A stretch of 38,195 nt of DNA, taken from the NCBI GenBank assembly GCA_934122385.1, contig CAKOWP010000006.1, positions 1 to 38,195 of the forward strand, written 5' to 3'. The notes under the pieces are model-generated. The model saw only the letters and a program-made list of their open reading frames with translations, did not search any database and was not told the DNA's origin. This stretch comes from an uncultured Clostridia bacterium. Its GTDB lineage: Bacteria > Bacillota > Clostridia > TANB77 > CAG-508. This document shows positions 8,173-16,114 of this stretch, piece by piece. The stretch's first letter is position 1; each line of letters opens with the position of its first letter. A program made the translations under genes and the position numbers.

Positions 8173-8315
8173 GGTATTTTATTCATAGTATTATAATCTA
8201 ATATTTTTTTAATTCAAACTTATTCAGAGTTCAAAGAAATTATATCTGTATTTCATATTGTGCCTATATTAAAAATTAGTTCAAAAGGCAAAAAAATAAG
8301 GAAAGGAGGGATAAT

Positions 8316-8726
8316 ATGAGTAGTGAATTTGAAAAAATTGTATTGCAAAAATTTGACGAAATAAATGGTAAGTTAGAACATTTAGATAATAAAATTGACG
8401 CAGTAGAAGAAAACTTAAACAATAAAATTGACGCAGTAGAAGAAAACTTAAACAATAAAATTGACGCAGTAGAAGAAAGCTTAAACAATAAAATTGACGC
8501 AGTAGATGATAACTTAAATAAAAAAATAGACTATGTAGACGCTAAACAAACAGAAAGATCAGATAGTATTATGTCAAAATTAAATTACATGAGCAATAAT
8601 GTAGCAAAAATACTTGAAGAACAAATAAAAATGCGTGAAGAAATGAAAGAATACATTCAAAAAAACGAAAAAGAACATAGAATGTTTGAATACGAAATAG
8701 CTAACCTAAAAAGATATGTAGTGTAA
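8316..8726 (+). CDS. Coiled-coil protein with 11-residue tandem repeats
   Basis: I do not recognise a named family. The 136-residue protein is hydrophilic and predicted helical. After a short head (SSEFEKIVLQKFDEINGK) it repeats NNKIDAVEENL about four times with a 33-base period. An 11-residue repeat is a hendecad, typical of a right-handed or straight coiled coil. The rest is also helix-rich and ends in a charged segment; there is no signal peptide or membrane helix. An AAAGGAGGG site precedes the ATG. It is bounded by terminators on both sides, so it is a single-gene unit. A cytoplasmic scaffold or a phage/mobile-element-like small coil protein are both possible; function unknown. Confidence 0.7.
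   Translation: MSSEFEKIVLQKFDEINGKLEHLDNKIDAVEENLNNKIDAVEENLNNKIDAVEESLNNKIDAVDDNLNKKIDYVDAKQTERSDSIMSKLNYMSNNVAKILEEQIKMREEMKEYIQKNEKEHRMFEYEIANLKRYVV
8388..8519 (+). repeat. 33-bp in-frame tandem repeat, 4 copies
   Basis: Units at 8388-8420 and 8421-8453 are identical. The unit at 8454-8486 differs by one base and the unit at 8487-8519 by a few. Each encodes one 11-residue turn of the coiled coil. The near-identity indicates recent expansion. Confidence 0.92.
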
Positions 8727-8731
8727 TAATC

Positions 8732-8771
8732 AAAAATATCCTCTGATAGACTAAAACAGAGGGTATTTTTT
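8732..8771 (+). terminator. Rho-independent terminator
   Basis: AAAATATCCTCTG (8733-8745) pairs with CAGAGGGTATTTT (8757-8769) through one G.U pair, then continues into T. It lies just after the coiled-coil gene. Confidence 0.88.
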
Positions 8772-8853
8772 ATATTATAGGAAGAATAATGACATTAATG
8801 TCCGCTTTTGTTCTTATATTAAAATGTAAAATATTGTAAAAATGTAAAAATAA

Positions 8854-8882
8854 TTGCAATAAAAAAACATATATGGTATAAT
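8854..8882 (+). promoter_or_regulatory. Sigma-A-type promoter
   Basis: TTGCAA (8854-8859), a 17-base spacer and a perfect TATAAT (8877-8882) lie 35 bases before the small membrane-protein gene. It should drive that gene and probably the LCP gene. Confidence 0.75.
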
Positions 8883-8917
8883 TTGAAAAGCACAATAGAA
8901 AAATAAAGGTGGTAAAA

Positions 8918-9253
8918 ATGAAAACAATATTAGTAGTAATATATATATTAGTATTTTTAATATTTGCCTTATGCTTATACGCAATAATGCAAATAAAATT
9001 ACTAGGAATAAAAGTCAAAGACTTTTGGGACTTCATAGAAGCAAACCAAATGTTAGACAAGCTATACAGATTTGCAAAACAATACCAAGCAATGTCAGCA
9101 CAAGAACAAGTAATATACTTATCAGAAGCAGAGAAAATATTCACAGCATTTGACAAAGTACCAGAAGCACTATGGGATGAAGAATACGAAAAATACAAAC
9201 AGGTACTAAAAAAATATAATGATATAAAAATGTTCAGGTGGGCATCAAGTTAA
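8918..9253 (+). CDS. Small single-pass membrane protein
   Basis: A 111-residue protein with one N-terminal hydrophobic helix (about residues 4-25, TILVVIYILVFLIFALCLYA) followed by a soluble helical domain rich in Lys, Glu, Tyr and Phe, ending MFRWASS. No named family is evident to me. The ATG at 8918 is preferred over an in-frame GTG at 8909 because AAAGGTGG (8905-8912) is placed correctly for it. A good promoter lies immediately upstream, and the LCP ligase gene follows after about 60 bases with no terminator, so the two may be co-expressed at the membrane. Confidence 0.7.
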   Translation: MKTILVVIYILVFLIFALCLYAIMQIKLLGIKVKDFWDFIEANQMLDKLYRFAKQYQAMSAQEQVIYLSEAEKIFTAFDKVPEALWDEEYEKYKQVLKKYNDIKMFRWASS

Positions 9254-9316
9254 AACAAATAAGACTAAATAAAATATATAAAAATATTTAGAATTATAAG
9301 AAAGAAGGAAAAACAA

Positions 9317-10354
9317 ATGTCAGAAAATAAAGAAAAAAGAAAATTAAGTGTATTTTCAAGAATAGTAATAGCTTTGCTAATAATATTAGTATTAATTGTA
9401 GGAGTAGCATTTTTCTACGTAAAAGGAAAATTAGATAAAATACAAAAAGTAGAATTACCATCAGACAAAGACTTAGGAATAACAGAAACAACAGCAAAAA
9501 ATCTAACAGGATATAGAAACATAGCAATATTTGGTGTAGACAGCAGATCAGATGATTATGGAGTAGGAAACAGAAGTGACTGCATTATAATAGCAAGTAT
9601 AAACAATGACACAGGAGCAATAAAATTAATATCTGTCTATAGAGACACATATGTAAACATAGAAGGACATGGGCTAGACAAAATAACACATGCATACTCA
9701 TATGGTGAAGCGCCACTTGCGGTAAAAACACTAAATACAAATTTGGACTTGAATATAAACGAATTTGTAACAGTAAACTTTGACTCAGTAGCAGAAGCAG
9801 TAGACCAATTAGGAGGAGTTCAATTAACAATAACATCAGACGAAATAAAATATATAAACGGATATATAGACGAAACATCAAAAGTAACAGGAAAAACATC
9901 AGAACACATAACAGAACCAGGAACATATACAGTAGATGGAGTGCAAGCAGTAGCATATTCTAGAATAAGATATACAGACGGTGGAGACTATAAAAGAACA
10001 GAAAGAATGAGAACAGTAATTGAAGCAATGTTCAGCAAATTAAAAACAAAAAATCTAAATGAAATAAACTCATTTGCAGACAAAATATTACCACATGTTT
10101 ATACAAATATATCAGCAACAGATATAATATCAATGGTACCAAGTATGTCAAAATACAAAGTTTCGGAAAGCATAGGATGGCCATATGATACAAAAGGAAA
10201 AACAATGGATAGATGGTACGGAATACCAATTACACTAGAATCAAATGTTACACAATTACACAAAGAAGCATTTGGAGAAGAAAACTACACAGCATCAGAT
10301 ACGGTAAAATCAATAAGTGAAAGTATTATAAAGAAAACAGGATATACAAAATAA
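9317..10354 (+). CDS. LytR-CpsA-Psr (LCP) family wall-polymer transferase
   Basis: A 345-residue type II membrane protein with a basic N-terminus, one helix (about 16-36) and an extracellular LCP domain (about 66-250). LCP enzymes transfer lipid-pyrophosphate-linked teichoic acid or capsule from undecaprenol to peptidoglycan. The hallmark residues are visible: IFGVDSRSDD (71-80) with the key Asp/Arg, the VYRDTYV arginine motif (109), DKITHAYSYG (121-130), and RIRYTDGGDYKRTERMR near 217-233. It ends at a terminator. Given its position one gene before the polysaccharide operon, capsule attachment is a reasonable role, but teichoic acid transfer is equally possible. Confidence 0.93.
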   Translation: MSENKEKRKLSVFSRIVIALLIILVLIVGVAFFYVKGKLDKIQKVELPSDKDLGITETTAKNLTGYRNIAIFGVDSRSDDYGVGNRSDCIIIASINNDTGAIKLISVYRDTYVNIEGHGLDKITHAYSYGEAPLAVKTLNTNLDLNINEFVTVNFDSVAEAVDQLGGVQLTITSDEIKYINGYIDETSKVTGKTSEHITEPGTYTVDGVQAVAYSRIRYTDGGDYKRTERMRTVIEAMFSKLKTKNLNEINSFADKILPHVYTNISATDIISMVPSMSKYKVSESIGWPYDTKGKTMDRWYGIPITLESNVTQLHKEAFGEENYTASDTVKSISESIIKKTGYTK

Positions 10355-10390
10355 ACGTAAAAATAAGAAAATTAAATTCTTATAACATAG

Positions 10391-10421
10391 AAAGCTCTAT
10401 ATTGACTTATAGGGCTTTTTT
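10391..10421 (+). terminator. Rho-independent terminator after the LCP gene
   Basis: AAAGCTCTATA (10391-10401) pairs with TATAGGGCTTT (10408-10418) through one G.U pair and is followed by more T. Confidence 0.85.
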
Positions 10422-10446
10422 ATAACAAAATTCAAGGAGAAACAAA

Positions 10447-10953
10447 ATGAATTTAAACATAAAAAGAACAATATTTGCAATTTTAACAATAGCAACATGC
10501 ATAATAATATTTATATTTTCAAATCAAAACGGAGAAAAATCAGGACTAACAAGTAGAGGATTTGTAAGAAAAATAGTTGAAATAACAGGAATTACAAATA
10601 ATTTAAATGAAGAAGAAACTGAAAAAATAATAGAAAATTGCCAATTTGTTGTAAGAAAATTAGCACATTTTTCAATATATACAATACTAGGAATAAATAC
10701 TTTAGGATTTATTAACACATATAAAAAAATAAGTTTAAGAAAACAAATAGGAATAACATTGCTTTTCGGATGCCTATATGCAATGTCAGATGAATTTCAT
10801 CAAATGTTTTCAGATGGAAGAACTGCATCACCGAGAGATATGGGTATAGATACATTAGGAGTGTTATTTGGAATAGGTATCTATTTGCTAGTTAAAAAAA
10901 TAATAACAACAATAAAAGAACACAAATTAGAAGTTAGAAAACAGACAATATAA
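10447..10953 (+). CDS. VanZ-like membrane protein (copy 1)
   Basis: A 168-residue integral membrane protein of the VanZ family (named for the teicoplanin-resistance gene; molecular role uncertain). It has four hydrophobic segments (about 8-25, 73-91, 98-116 and 136-152). The family signatures are IFIFSNQNGEKS near the start, RKLAHFSIYTILG (about 71-83), YAMSDEFHQMFSDGRTASPRD and DTLGVLFGI. AAGGAG precedes the ATG. A second VanZ-like gene of similar length lies at 25255, so the two copies bracket the polysaccharide operon. They share the SNQ.G..S...R...K signature but are clearly diverged. Confidence 0.88.
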   Translation: MNLNIKRTIFAILTIATCIIIFIFSNQNGEKSGLTSRGFVRKIVEITGITNNLNEEETEKIIENCQFVVRKLAHFSIYTILGINTLGFINTYKKISLRKQIGITLLFGCLYAMSDEFHQMFSDGRTASPRDMGIDTLGVLFGIGIYLLVKKIITTIKEHKLEVRKQTI

Positions 10954-11017
10954 ATGAAAAAGCAAGTATTAGAACACAAAATAACACTAAAAGTTATATG
11001 AAAAATCTTCAAAACTA

Positions 11018-11046
11018 TTGACAAAAAAATACAAATTTCTTATACT
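11018..11046 (+). promoter_or_regulatory. Consensus sigma-A promoter P1
   Basis: TTGACA (11018-11023), a 17-base spacer and TATACT (11041-11046). It is near consensus and one of the strongest in the window. It precedes the microsatellite leader frame. Confidence 0.8.
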
Positions 11047-11063
11047 AGGTATAGTATAAGAAA
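11036..11063. promoter_or_regulatory. 28-bp perfect palindrome over the P1 -10 box (putative operator)
   Basis: TTTCTTATACTA (11036-11047) and TAGTATAAGAAA (11052-11063) are exact inverted arms around GGTA. The palindrome covers the -10 hexamer and the expected start site, the classical place for a dimeric repressor. As RNA only its 3' part would be transcribed, so a DNA-level operator is more likely than an RNA hairpin. Confidence 0.6.
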
Positions 11064-11089
11064 TTAAAATAAAAGGGATGGAAAATAAA

Positions 11090-11167
<78 letters not shown>

Positions 11168-11208
11168 AGGAATATAAAATTACATATATATAATTTGAAA
11201 TGGCAGGG

Positions 11209-11252
11209 ATATTATAGTTAGCACTAAGTAATACTGATAGTGCGTATAATAT
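11209..11252 (+). other. Leader hairpin
   Basis: ATATTATA (11209-11216) pairs with TATAATAT (11245-11252) and GCACTA (11221-11226) with TAGTGC (11238-11243), separated by an asymmetric internal loop. There is no U run afterwards, so it is a structural element rather than a plain terminator. Confidence 0.45.
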
Positions 11253-11308
11253 TGCTGTCTGTTATTGCTGGAAAAAAGAAGAAAAGAGTAAAAAAAAGTT
11301 ATAAACAA

Positions 11309-11337
11309 TTGCTTTTTTAAGTAAAGTATTATATAAT
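11309..11337 (+). promoter_or_regulatory. Sigma-A promoter P2 for the polysaccharide operon
   Basis: TTGCTT (11309-11314), a 17-base spacer and a perfect TATAAT (11332-11337) lie 52 bases before the GTG of the priming transferase. Confidence 0.7.
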
Positions 11338-11389
11338 TAAACATAGAGTTGACTTATGATTTTAAATAAGCAAAATAGGGGGATTTGAA

Positions 11390-12115
11390 GTGGATGTAAA
11401 TGGAATAAATAATTACAACATAGCATTAGAAAACGATGTTGTAAATAATGAAAGGCCAATTAATACCACAATTAGAAAAAATAATATTAAATTAAAAATA
11501 GAAAATATAGTAAAAAGAGTAGTAGATATTTGTGGTGGCTTGATAGGAACTATTGTTTTAATACCATTAACAATTATAATATACATAGCAAGAATAGTAT
11601 TGCACGAAAATGATGGACCAATATTTTACGACCAGTTAAGAATTGGCAAAAATGGAAAAGTATTCAAAATGTATAAATACAGATCAATGGTAATAGGAGC
11701 AGACGAAAAATTATTCAAATATTTAGAAGAAAATGAAGAAGCAAGAATAGAGTATAAAAAATATAAAAAATTAAAAAATGATCCAAGAATCACAAAAGTA
11801 GGAAAATTTATAAGAAAGACAAGCTTAGATGAATTTCCTCAATTTATCAATGTTTTAATAGGTGATATGAGCTTAGTTGGACCTAGACCATATTTGCCAA
11901 GAGAAAAAGAGGATATGGGCGAGTATTATGATTACATAATCAAGACTAGACCAGGAATTACCGGATATTGGCAAATTGCAGGTAGAAGTGATGTTACTTT
12001 TGATGACAGATTAAAAATGGATTATGATTATATTAAAAATAAAAGCTTAAAGACAGATTTAAAGCTACTAAGTAAAACAGTTTTAAACGTAATAAAAAAA
12101 GAAGGGGCCATTTAG
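11390..12115 (+). CDS. Undecaprenyl-phosphate sugar-1-phosphate transferase (priming enzyme)
   Basis: A 241-residue bacterial sugar transferase (polyprenyl-phosphate hexose-1-phosphate transferase family). It loads the first sugar phosphate onto undecaprenyl phosphate at the inner membrane face and so starts repeat-unit assembly. After a hydrophilic head comes the re-entrant hydrophobic helix (about 44-66, in KRVVDICGG...LIPLTIIIYI). The catalytic core follows: DGPIFYDQLRIG, KMYKYRSM, ITKVGKFIRKTSLDEFPQ, GDMSLVGPRPYLP and RPGITGYWQIAGRS. It is the short type without an N-terminal four-helix domain. The start is GTG at 11390, decided by AGGGGGA seven bases upstream. As first gene of the operon it sets the sugar at the reducing end, which I cannot determine. 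Confidence 0.93.
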   Translation: MDVNGINNYNIALENDVVNNERPINTTIRKNNIKLKIENIVKRVVDICGGLIGTIVLIPLTIIIYIARIVLHENDGPIFYDQLRIGKNGKVFKMYKYRSMVIGADEKLFKYLEENEEARIEYKKYKKLKNDPRITKVGKFIRKTSLDEFPQFINVLIGDMSLVGPRPYLPREKEDMGEYYDYIIKTRPGITGYWQIAGRSDVTFDDRLKMDYDYIKNKSLKTDLKLLSKTVLNVIKKEGAI

Positions 12116-12117
12116 AT

Positions 12118-12966
12118 ATGAATATAGACATAATATGTCCATTATATAACGCAGAAAATGACATAGAAAGACTAGATAAATCTTTAAAACAACAAGAAAA
12201 TGTAAAAATAAATAAAATTAGATATGTATTAACAGAGTGTAAAGACAAAACTGAAGAAAAATTAAAAAAACTAAATATAGAATATAAAAAAATAAAAAAA
12301 GAAGACTTTTCTCATAGCTTAACTAGAGAAAAAGAAGCATTTGAAAGTGATTCCGACATTGTAGTATTTGTTACTCAAGATGTAATAATAGAAAAAAAAG
12401 ATTGGTTATTTAATCTTACTAAAAACATAATTTCTGGAGAAGTTGATGCTTGTTATAGTAGACAAATATGTACCAATAACACAATTGAAAAATATACAAG
12501 GGAATGCAACTATCCTAAAGAATCAAAAATAGTATCAAAAGAGGATATTGAAAAATTAGGATTAAAAACATTTTTCTTTTCAGACGCATCATCTGCAATA
12601 AAAAGAGAAACGTTTGTGAAACTAAAGGGATATGATCATAAAAATTTAATTATTAGTGAAGATATGTATATTGCATACAAGCTTATAACTAATGGATATA
12701 AAATAAAATATTGTGCAGATTCAGAAGTAATACATTCACATGTATTTACTTTAAAACAGTACTATAATAGATATAAAGATACAGGGAAATTTTTTAAAGA
12801 AAACAGTTATTTAAATAATTATAAAGTAAATCAAGCAGGTGGAAATATGGCAAAATATATTTTGAAAAGAGCTTGGCAAGAAAAAAATTTGGGTGTACTA
12901 GTAAAATATATTCCTAATATGGCTGCTAGATTTATTGGAATGAAAGTCGGAAAAATCACGAAATAA
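12118..12966 (+). CDS. Glycosyltransferase family 2 (rhamnosyltransferase-like)
   Basis: A 282-residue GT-A glycosyltransferase. It starts with the GT2 nucleotide-sugar strand MNIDIICPLYNAENDI. The acceptor-side motif VFVTQDVIIEKKDW (about 84-97) is the 'TQDA' segment seen in rhamnosyltransferase-type GT2 enzymes, where Asp is the metal ligand. SDASSAIKRETF and GYDHKNLIISEDMYIAYKL match the family's later acceptor and catalytic-base blocks. It starts 2 bases after the priming transferase. No dTDP-rhamnose genes lie in the window, so if the donor is rhamnose it is made elsewhere. Confidence 0.85.
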   Translation: MNIDIICPLYNAENDIERLDKSLKQQENVKINKIRYVLTECKDKTEEKLKKLNIEYKKIKKEDFSHSLTREKEAFESDSDIVVFVTQDVIIEKKDWLFNLTKNIISGEVDACYSRQICTNNTIEKYTRECNYPKESKIVSKEDIEKLGLKTFFFSDASSAIKRETFVKLKGYDHKNLIISEDMYIAYKLITNGYKIKYCADSEVIHSHVFTLKQYYNRYKDTGKFFKENSYLNNYKVNQAGGNMAKYILKRAWQEKNLGVLVKYIPNMAARFIGMKVGKITK

Positions 12967-12977
12967 AGGGGTATACA

Positions 12978-14181
12978 ATGAATGTAAAAACAGTAGTTAT
13001 TGTAAATGACTTTAATTATACACAAGGCGGAGCAAGCAAAGTTGCAATAGACACAGCTAGAATTTTAAAAGAAGAAAATATAAATGTTATATTTTTTTCT
13101 GCCGTTAATAAAGAAAATGAAAAAATAGACGGAGTAAAATATATTTCAACAAATCAAAATGAAGCGCTAAAAGAAAAAAATAAAATAAAAGGGGCTTTTA
13201 ATGGAATATATAATTTTAAAGCTAGAAAAGAATTCAAAAAATTATTAAATACATTAGATAAAGACACAACAATAATACATGTTCACGGGTGGACAAAAGC
13301 ATTATCTAGTAGTGTTTTTGATATTGCTTTTAAAATGAAGTTCAAAGTAGTACTAACATTACATGATTATTTTACAGCTTGTCCAAATGGAGGATATTTT
13401 AATTATAAACAAAATGAAATATGCCATTTAAAACCTTTATCTTGGAAATGTATCAAGTGTAATTGTGATTCAAGAAACTATGGATTTAAATTATATAGAG
13501 TTGTCAGACAATTTGTACAAAATAAAATTGTAAAACTTAATGATAGATTAGAAAATGTAATTACAATATCAGAATTTAGTGAAAAAATATTAAAACCTAC
13601 TTTAGGAAAAAATACTAAAATTACAAGAATATATAATCCAATAGATATAGATGAAAATGCCGAAAAAGTTGATCCTAGTAAAAATGAATATTATTTATAT
13701 GTGGGTAGAATTTCTAAGGAAAAAGGCGTAGATTTATTTTGTCAGGCAATAACAGAATTGGGATTAAAAGGGATTGCTGTTGGAGATGGTGACGAAAAGA
13801 AAAAATTAGAAAAACAATATCCTAATATTGAATTCGTTGGATGGAAAAATAAAGATGAGGTTAAACAATATATGAAAGGAGCAAGAGCTTTGATTTTTCC
13901 AAGTAGATGGTATGAAACGGCAGGATTAACAGTTTTAGAAGCTATGCAATATCGGTATTGTCCCTTTAGTTTCAAACAATTGCACTACAAAAGAATATGT
14001 GCAAGAAAATGAAGAATTAATTTTTAATGAAAAAAATTTAAAAGATAAAATAAAATTATTAAATGAAAATAATAGCATTTTAGAAGAATACAGTAAAAGA
14101 CTATTTGATTATTTTAAAAAAAAATGGCGAACTAAAAAATATTCTGAACAGCTTATAAATAGTTATAATAAAATGCTATAG
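12978..14181 (+). pseudogene. Glycosyltransferase family 4, frameshifted near the C-terminus
   Basis: A GT-B retaining glycosyltransferase, 400 residues if one base is removed. The N-terminal domain opens VVIVNDFNYTQGGASKVA. The C-terminal domain has the YLYVGRISKEKGVDLF strand and the donor-site FPSRWYETAGLTVLEAMQY. At 13951-13953 one extra base shifts the frame, and translation then runs into 20 wrong residues and a TGA at 14012. In the next frame GIVPLVSNNCTTKEYV follows directly, and the protein continues in that frame to a TAG at 14181. The truncated product keeps the catalytic EX7E region but loses the last helices that close the domain, so activity is doubtful. It may instead be a sequence error. 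Confidence 0.85.
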
Positions 14182-14192
14182 AAGAGGAAAGT

Positions 14193-15134
14193 ATGATTAG
14201 TTTAAAAATAAGTGGTAGAGCTGGAAATCAATTTTTTCAATATGCTTTCGTAAAATTATATATGGACAAATACAATATTAAAGAAACATTAAACATATCA
14301 TTTGAACATTTAGAAAAGCATAAAACAGACAATAATACATTTAAAAACATATTGAACGAGTTTAATACAGATGAATTCAATATTATTGAAAAAGTAAAAT
14401 TAACTAAAAAACAAAAAATAATTGATATAATATATAAAATTATAAATAAAATGATAATTTTTAAAGCTAAAATACAAAAAAGGTCTTTAAGAAAAAAGGA
14501 TTATATATTTATAGTAAAAAAATTACAAAAAATCATGAATAAAAATGGACTATACTATTATATACCAGAAATGAAAGATTTTTATACTAGTAAAAATAAA
14601 AATATAATATTTTACGGAAGTTTTGAAAATAGTAAGTATTATAATGAATATAAGGATAAAATAAGAAAAATATATACTCCTAAAAATAACAAAATAGAAA
14701 AGAATGAAGAATTATATAGAATTATAGAAAACAATGAATCTGTATGTGTTACAATAAGAAGAGGGGATTTTTTAAAACCGGAATTTAAAAAGAAATTTTA
14801 TATATGTGACTCAGAATATTTTATTAAAGGTATTAATAGAATGAATAAATTAATTAAAAATCCGAAATATATAGTTTTTTCAGATGATATTGAATGGTGC
14901 AAAAACAATATAAAATTTCCAGAAGGTACAATGTTTGAAAGTGGTAAAGATCCGATATGGGAAAAAATAAGATTAATGTACTCATGCAAACATTTCATAA
15001 TTTCAAATAGCACATTTAGTTGGTGGGCACAGTTTTTATCAGAAAATAGAGAAAAAATTGTAATAGCTCCAGAAAAATGGAATAACTTTGAATATTGTGA
15101 CTTGATATATGATAATAAGTGGAACATAATATAG
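14193..15134 (+). CDS. Alpha-1,2-fucosyltransferase-like glycosyltransferase (GT11)
   Basis: A 313-residue GT11 family enzyme, which transfers L-fucose (usually from GDP-fucose) to the 2-position of galactose. The N-terminal motif SGRAGNQFFQYAF corresponds to the family's GGLGNQMFQYA. The donor-phosphate site VCVTIRRGDF (RRGD at 189-192) and the C-terminal SNSTFSWWAQFLS (271-) are both intact. The middle, about 60-130, is a lysine-rich insertion. No GDP-fucose synthesis genes are visible here, so donor supply must come from elsewhere, or the donor differs. It begins 12 bases after the broken GT4 gene and is in the same operon. Confidence 0.88.
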   Translation: MISLKISGRAGNQFFQYAFVKLYMDKYNIKETLNISFEHLEKHKTDNNTFKNILNEFNTDEFNIIEKVKLTKKQKIIDIIYKIINKMIIFKAKIQKRSLRKKDYIFIVKKLQKIMNKNGLYYYIPEMKDFYTSKNKNIIFYGSFENSKYYNEYKDKIRKIYTPKNNKIEKNEELYRIIENNESVCVTIRRGDFLKPEFKKKFYICDSEYFIKGINRMNKLIKNPKYIVFSDDIEWCKNNIKFPEGTMFESGKDPIWEKIRLMYSCKHFIISNSTFSWWAQFLSENREKIVIAPEKWNNFEYCDLIYDNKWNII

Positions 15135-15151
15135 AGAAAGAAGATGAGAAA

Positions 15152-15973
15152 ATGAAACCTATAATATCAATTGTAATGAGTACATATAACGAAACAGTAG
15201 ATGAATTAAAAAAATCTATTGAGTCTATGTTAACACAAACTTTTAAAAATTTTGAGTTTATTATAGTATTAGATAATCCACAGAACAATGAACATAAAAA
15301 AGTTATCAATGAATATTTAAGTAAAGATGAAAGAATAATTTTTTTGGTAAATGAAAAAAATATAGGATTGGCTGCTTCACTAAATAAAGGAATAGATAAA
15401 TCTAAGGGAGATTATATTGCAAGAATGGATGCAGATGATATTTCAATGCCAAATAGATTAGAAAGGGAATATAATTATTTAAAAGATAATCCGGATATTC
15501 ATATTGTTTCAACAAACAAAATTGATATTAATGAAAATGATGATATAATAAATATTCCATCTCATTTACCTACTAAAAATTGTCAGATAAAAAAAATATT
15601 AAAAATAACATCAATAATAACTCATTCTGCAGCGATGTTTAAAAAGAATGATATAGAAAAAATTGGAAAATATAGATTATTTCCAGCATCTCAAGATTAC
15701 GATTTATGGCTTAGAGCTAGTTATTATAAATTAAATTTTGGTATTATTGATGAGCAATTAATTAAGTACAGAATTCGAAAAAATAATATTTCAAATACAA
15801 ATCCGTTAAAACAGTATTTGCTAAAAGAGTACATTCAGAAATTATATAAGCAAAGGCTTAAAAAAGGAATTGATGAATTTTCATTAGATAATTTACAAAG
15901 ATATCTAGTAGATAATAAAGCATTTGACAAAAATGAAATAGAAAAATATAAATTGGGAATACGGATATATTGA
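15152..15973 (+). CDS. Glycosyltransferase family 2, probably cut short by a frameshift
   Basis: A GT-A enzyme of 273 residues from the ATG at 15152 (a GTG further upstream overlaps the previous gene and has no ribosome site). It opens MKPIISIVMSTYNE. The metal-binding block is YIARMDADDISMPNRLE, and SQDYDLWLRA is the acceptor/base region. The reading frame ends at a TGA at 15971, but the next frame continues from about 15951 with NWEYGYIDETKKYF and a further 40 or so plausible residues to a TAA at 16127. One extra base within 15944-15952 would explain this. The catalytic domain is complete, so the truncated enzyme could still work. Confidence 0.85.
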   Translation: MKPIISIVMSTYNETVDELKKSIESMLTQTFKNFEFIIVLDNPQNNEHKKVINEYLSKDERIIFLVNEKNIGLAASLNKGIDKSKGDYIARMDADDISMPNRLEREYNYLKDNPDIHIVSTNKIDINENDDIINIPSHLPTKNCQIKKILKITSIITHSAAMFKKNDIEKIGKYRLFPASQDYDLWLRASYYKLNFGIIDEQLIKYRIRKNNISNTNPLKQYLLKEYIQKLYKQRLKKGIDEFSLDNLQRYLVDNKAFDKNEIEKYKLGIRIY

Positions 15974-16114
15974 TGAGACAAAAAAATATTTTAAACAAAA
16001 AAAAATGATAAAAGCTTTAAGTTATTCTTTAAAAGCAGTTTTTACTCATAAAAAGATTAAATATGTTCTATATAGTTATATAGTGAGTTATTTACTAAAG
16101 GTAAGGGGGATAAA

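Noticed and set aside
8388..8519. Regular repeats that might be a CRISPR array
   Set aside because: Units are directly adjacent with no unique spacers, keep one reading frame and encode a coiled coil. No cas gene is nearby.
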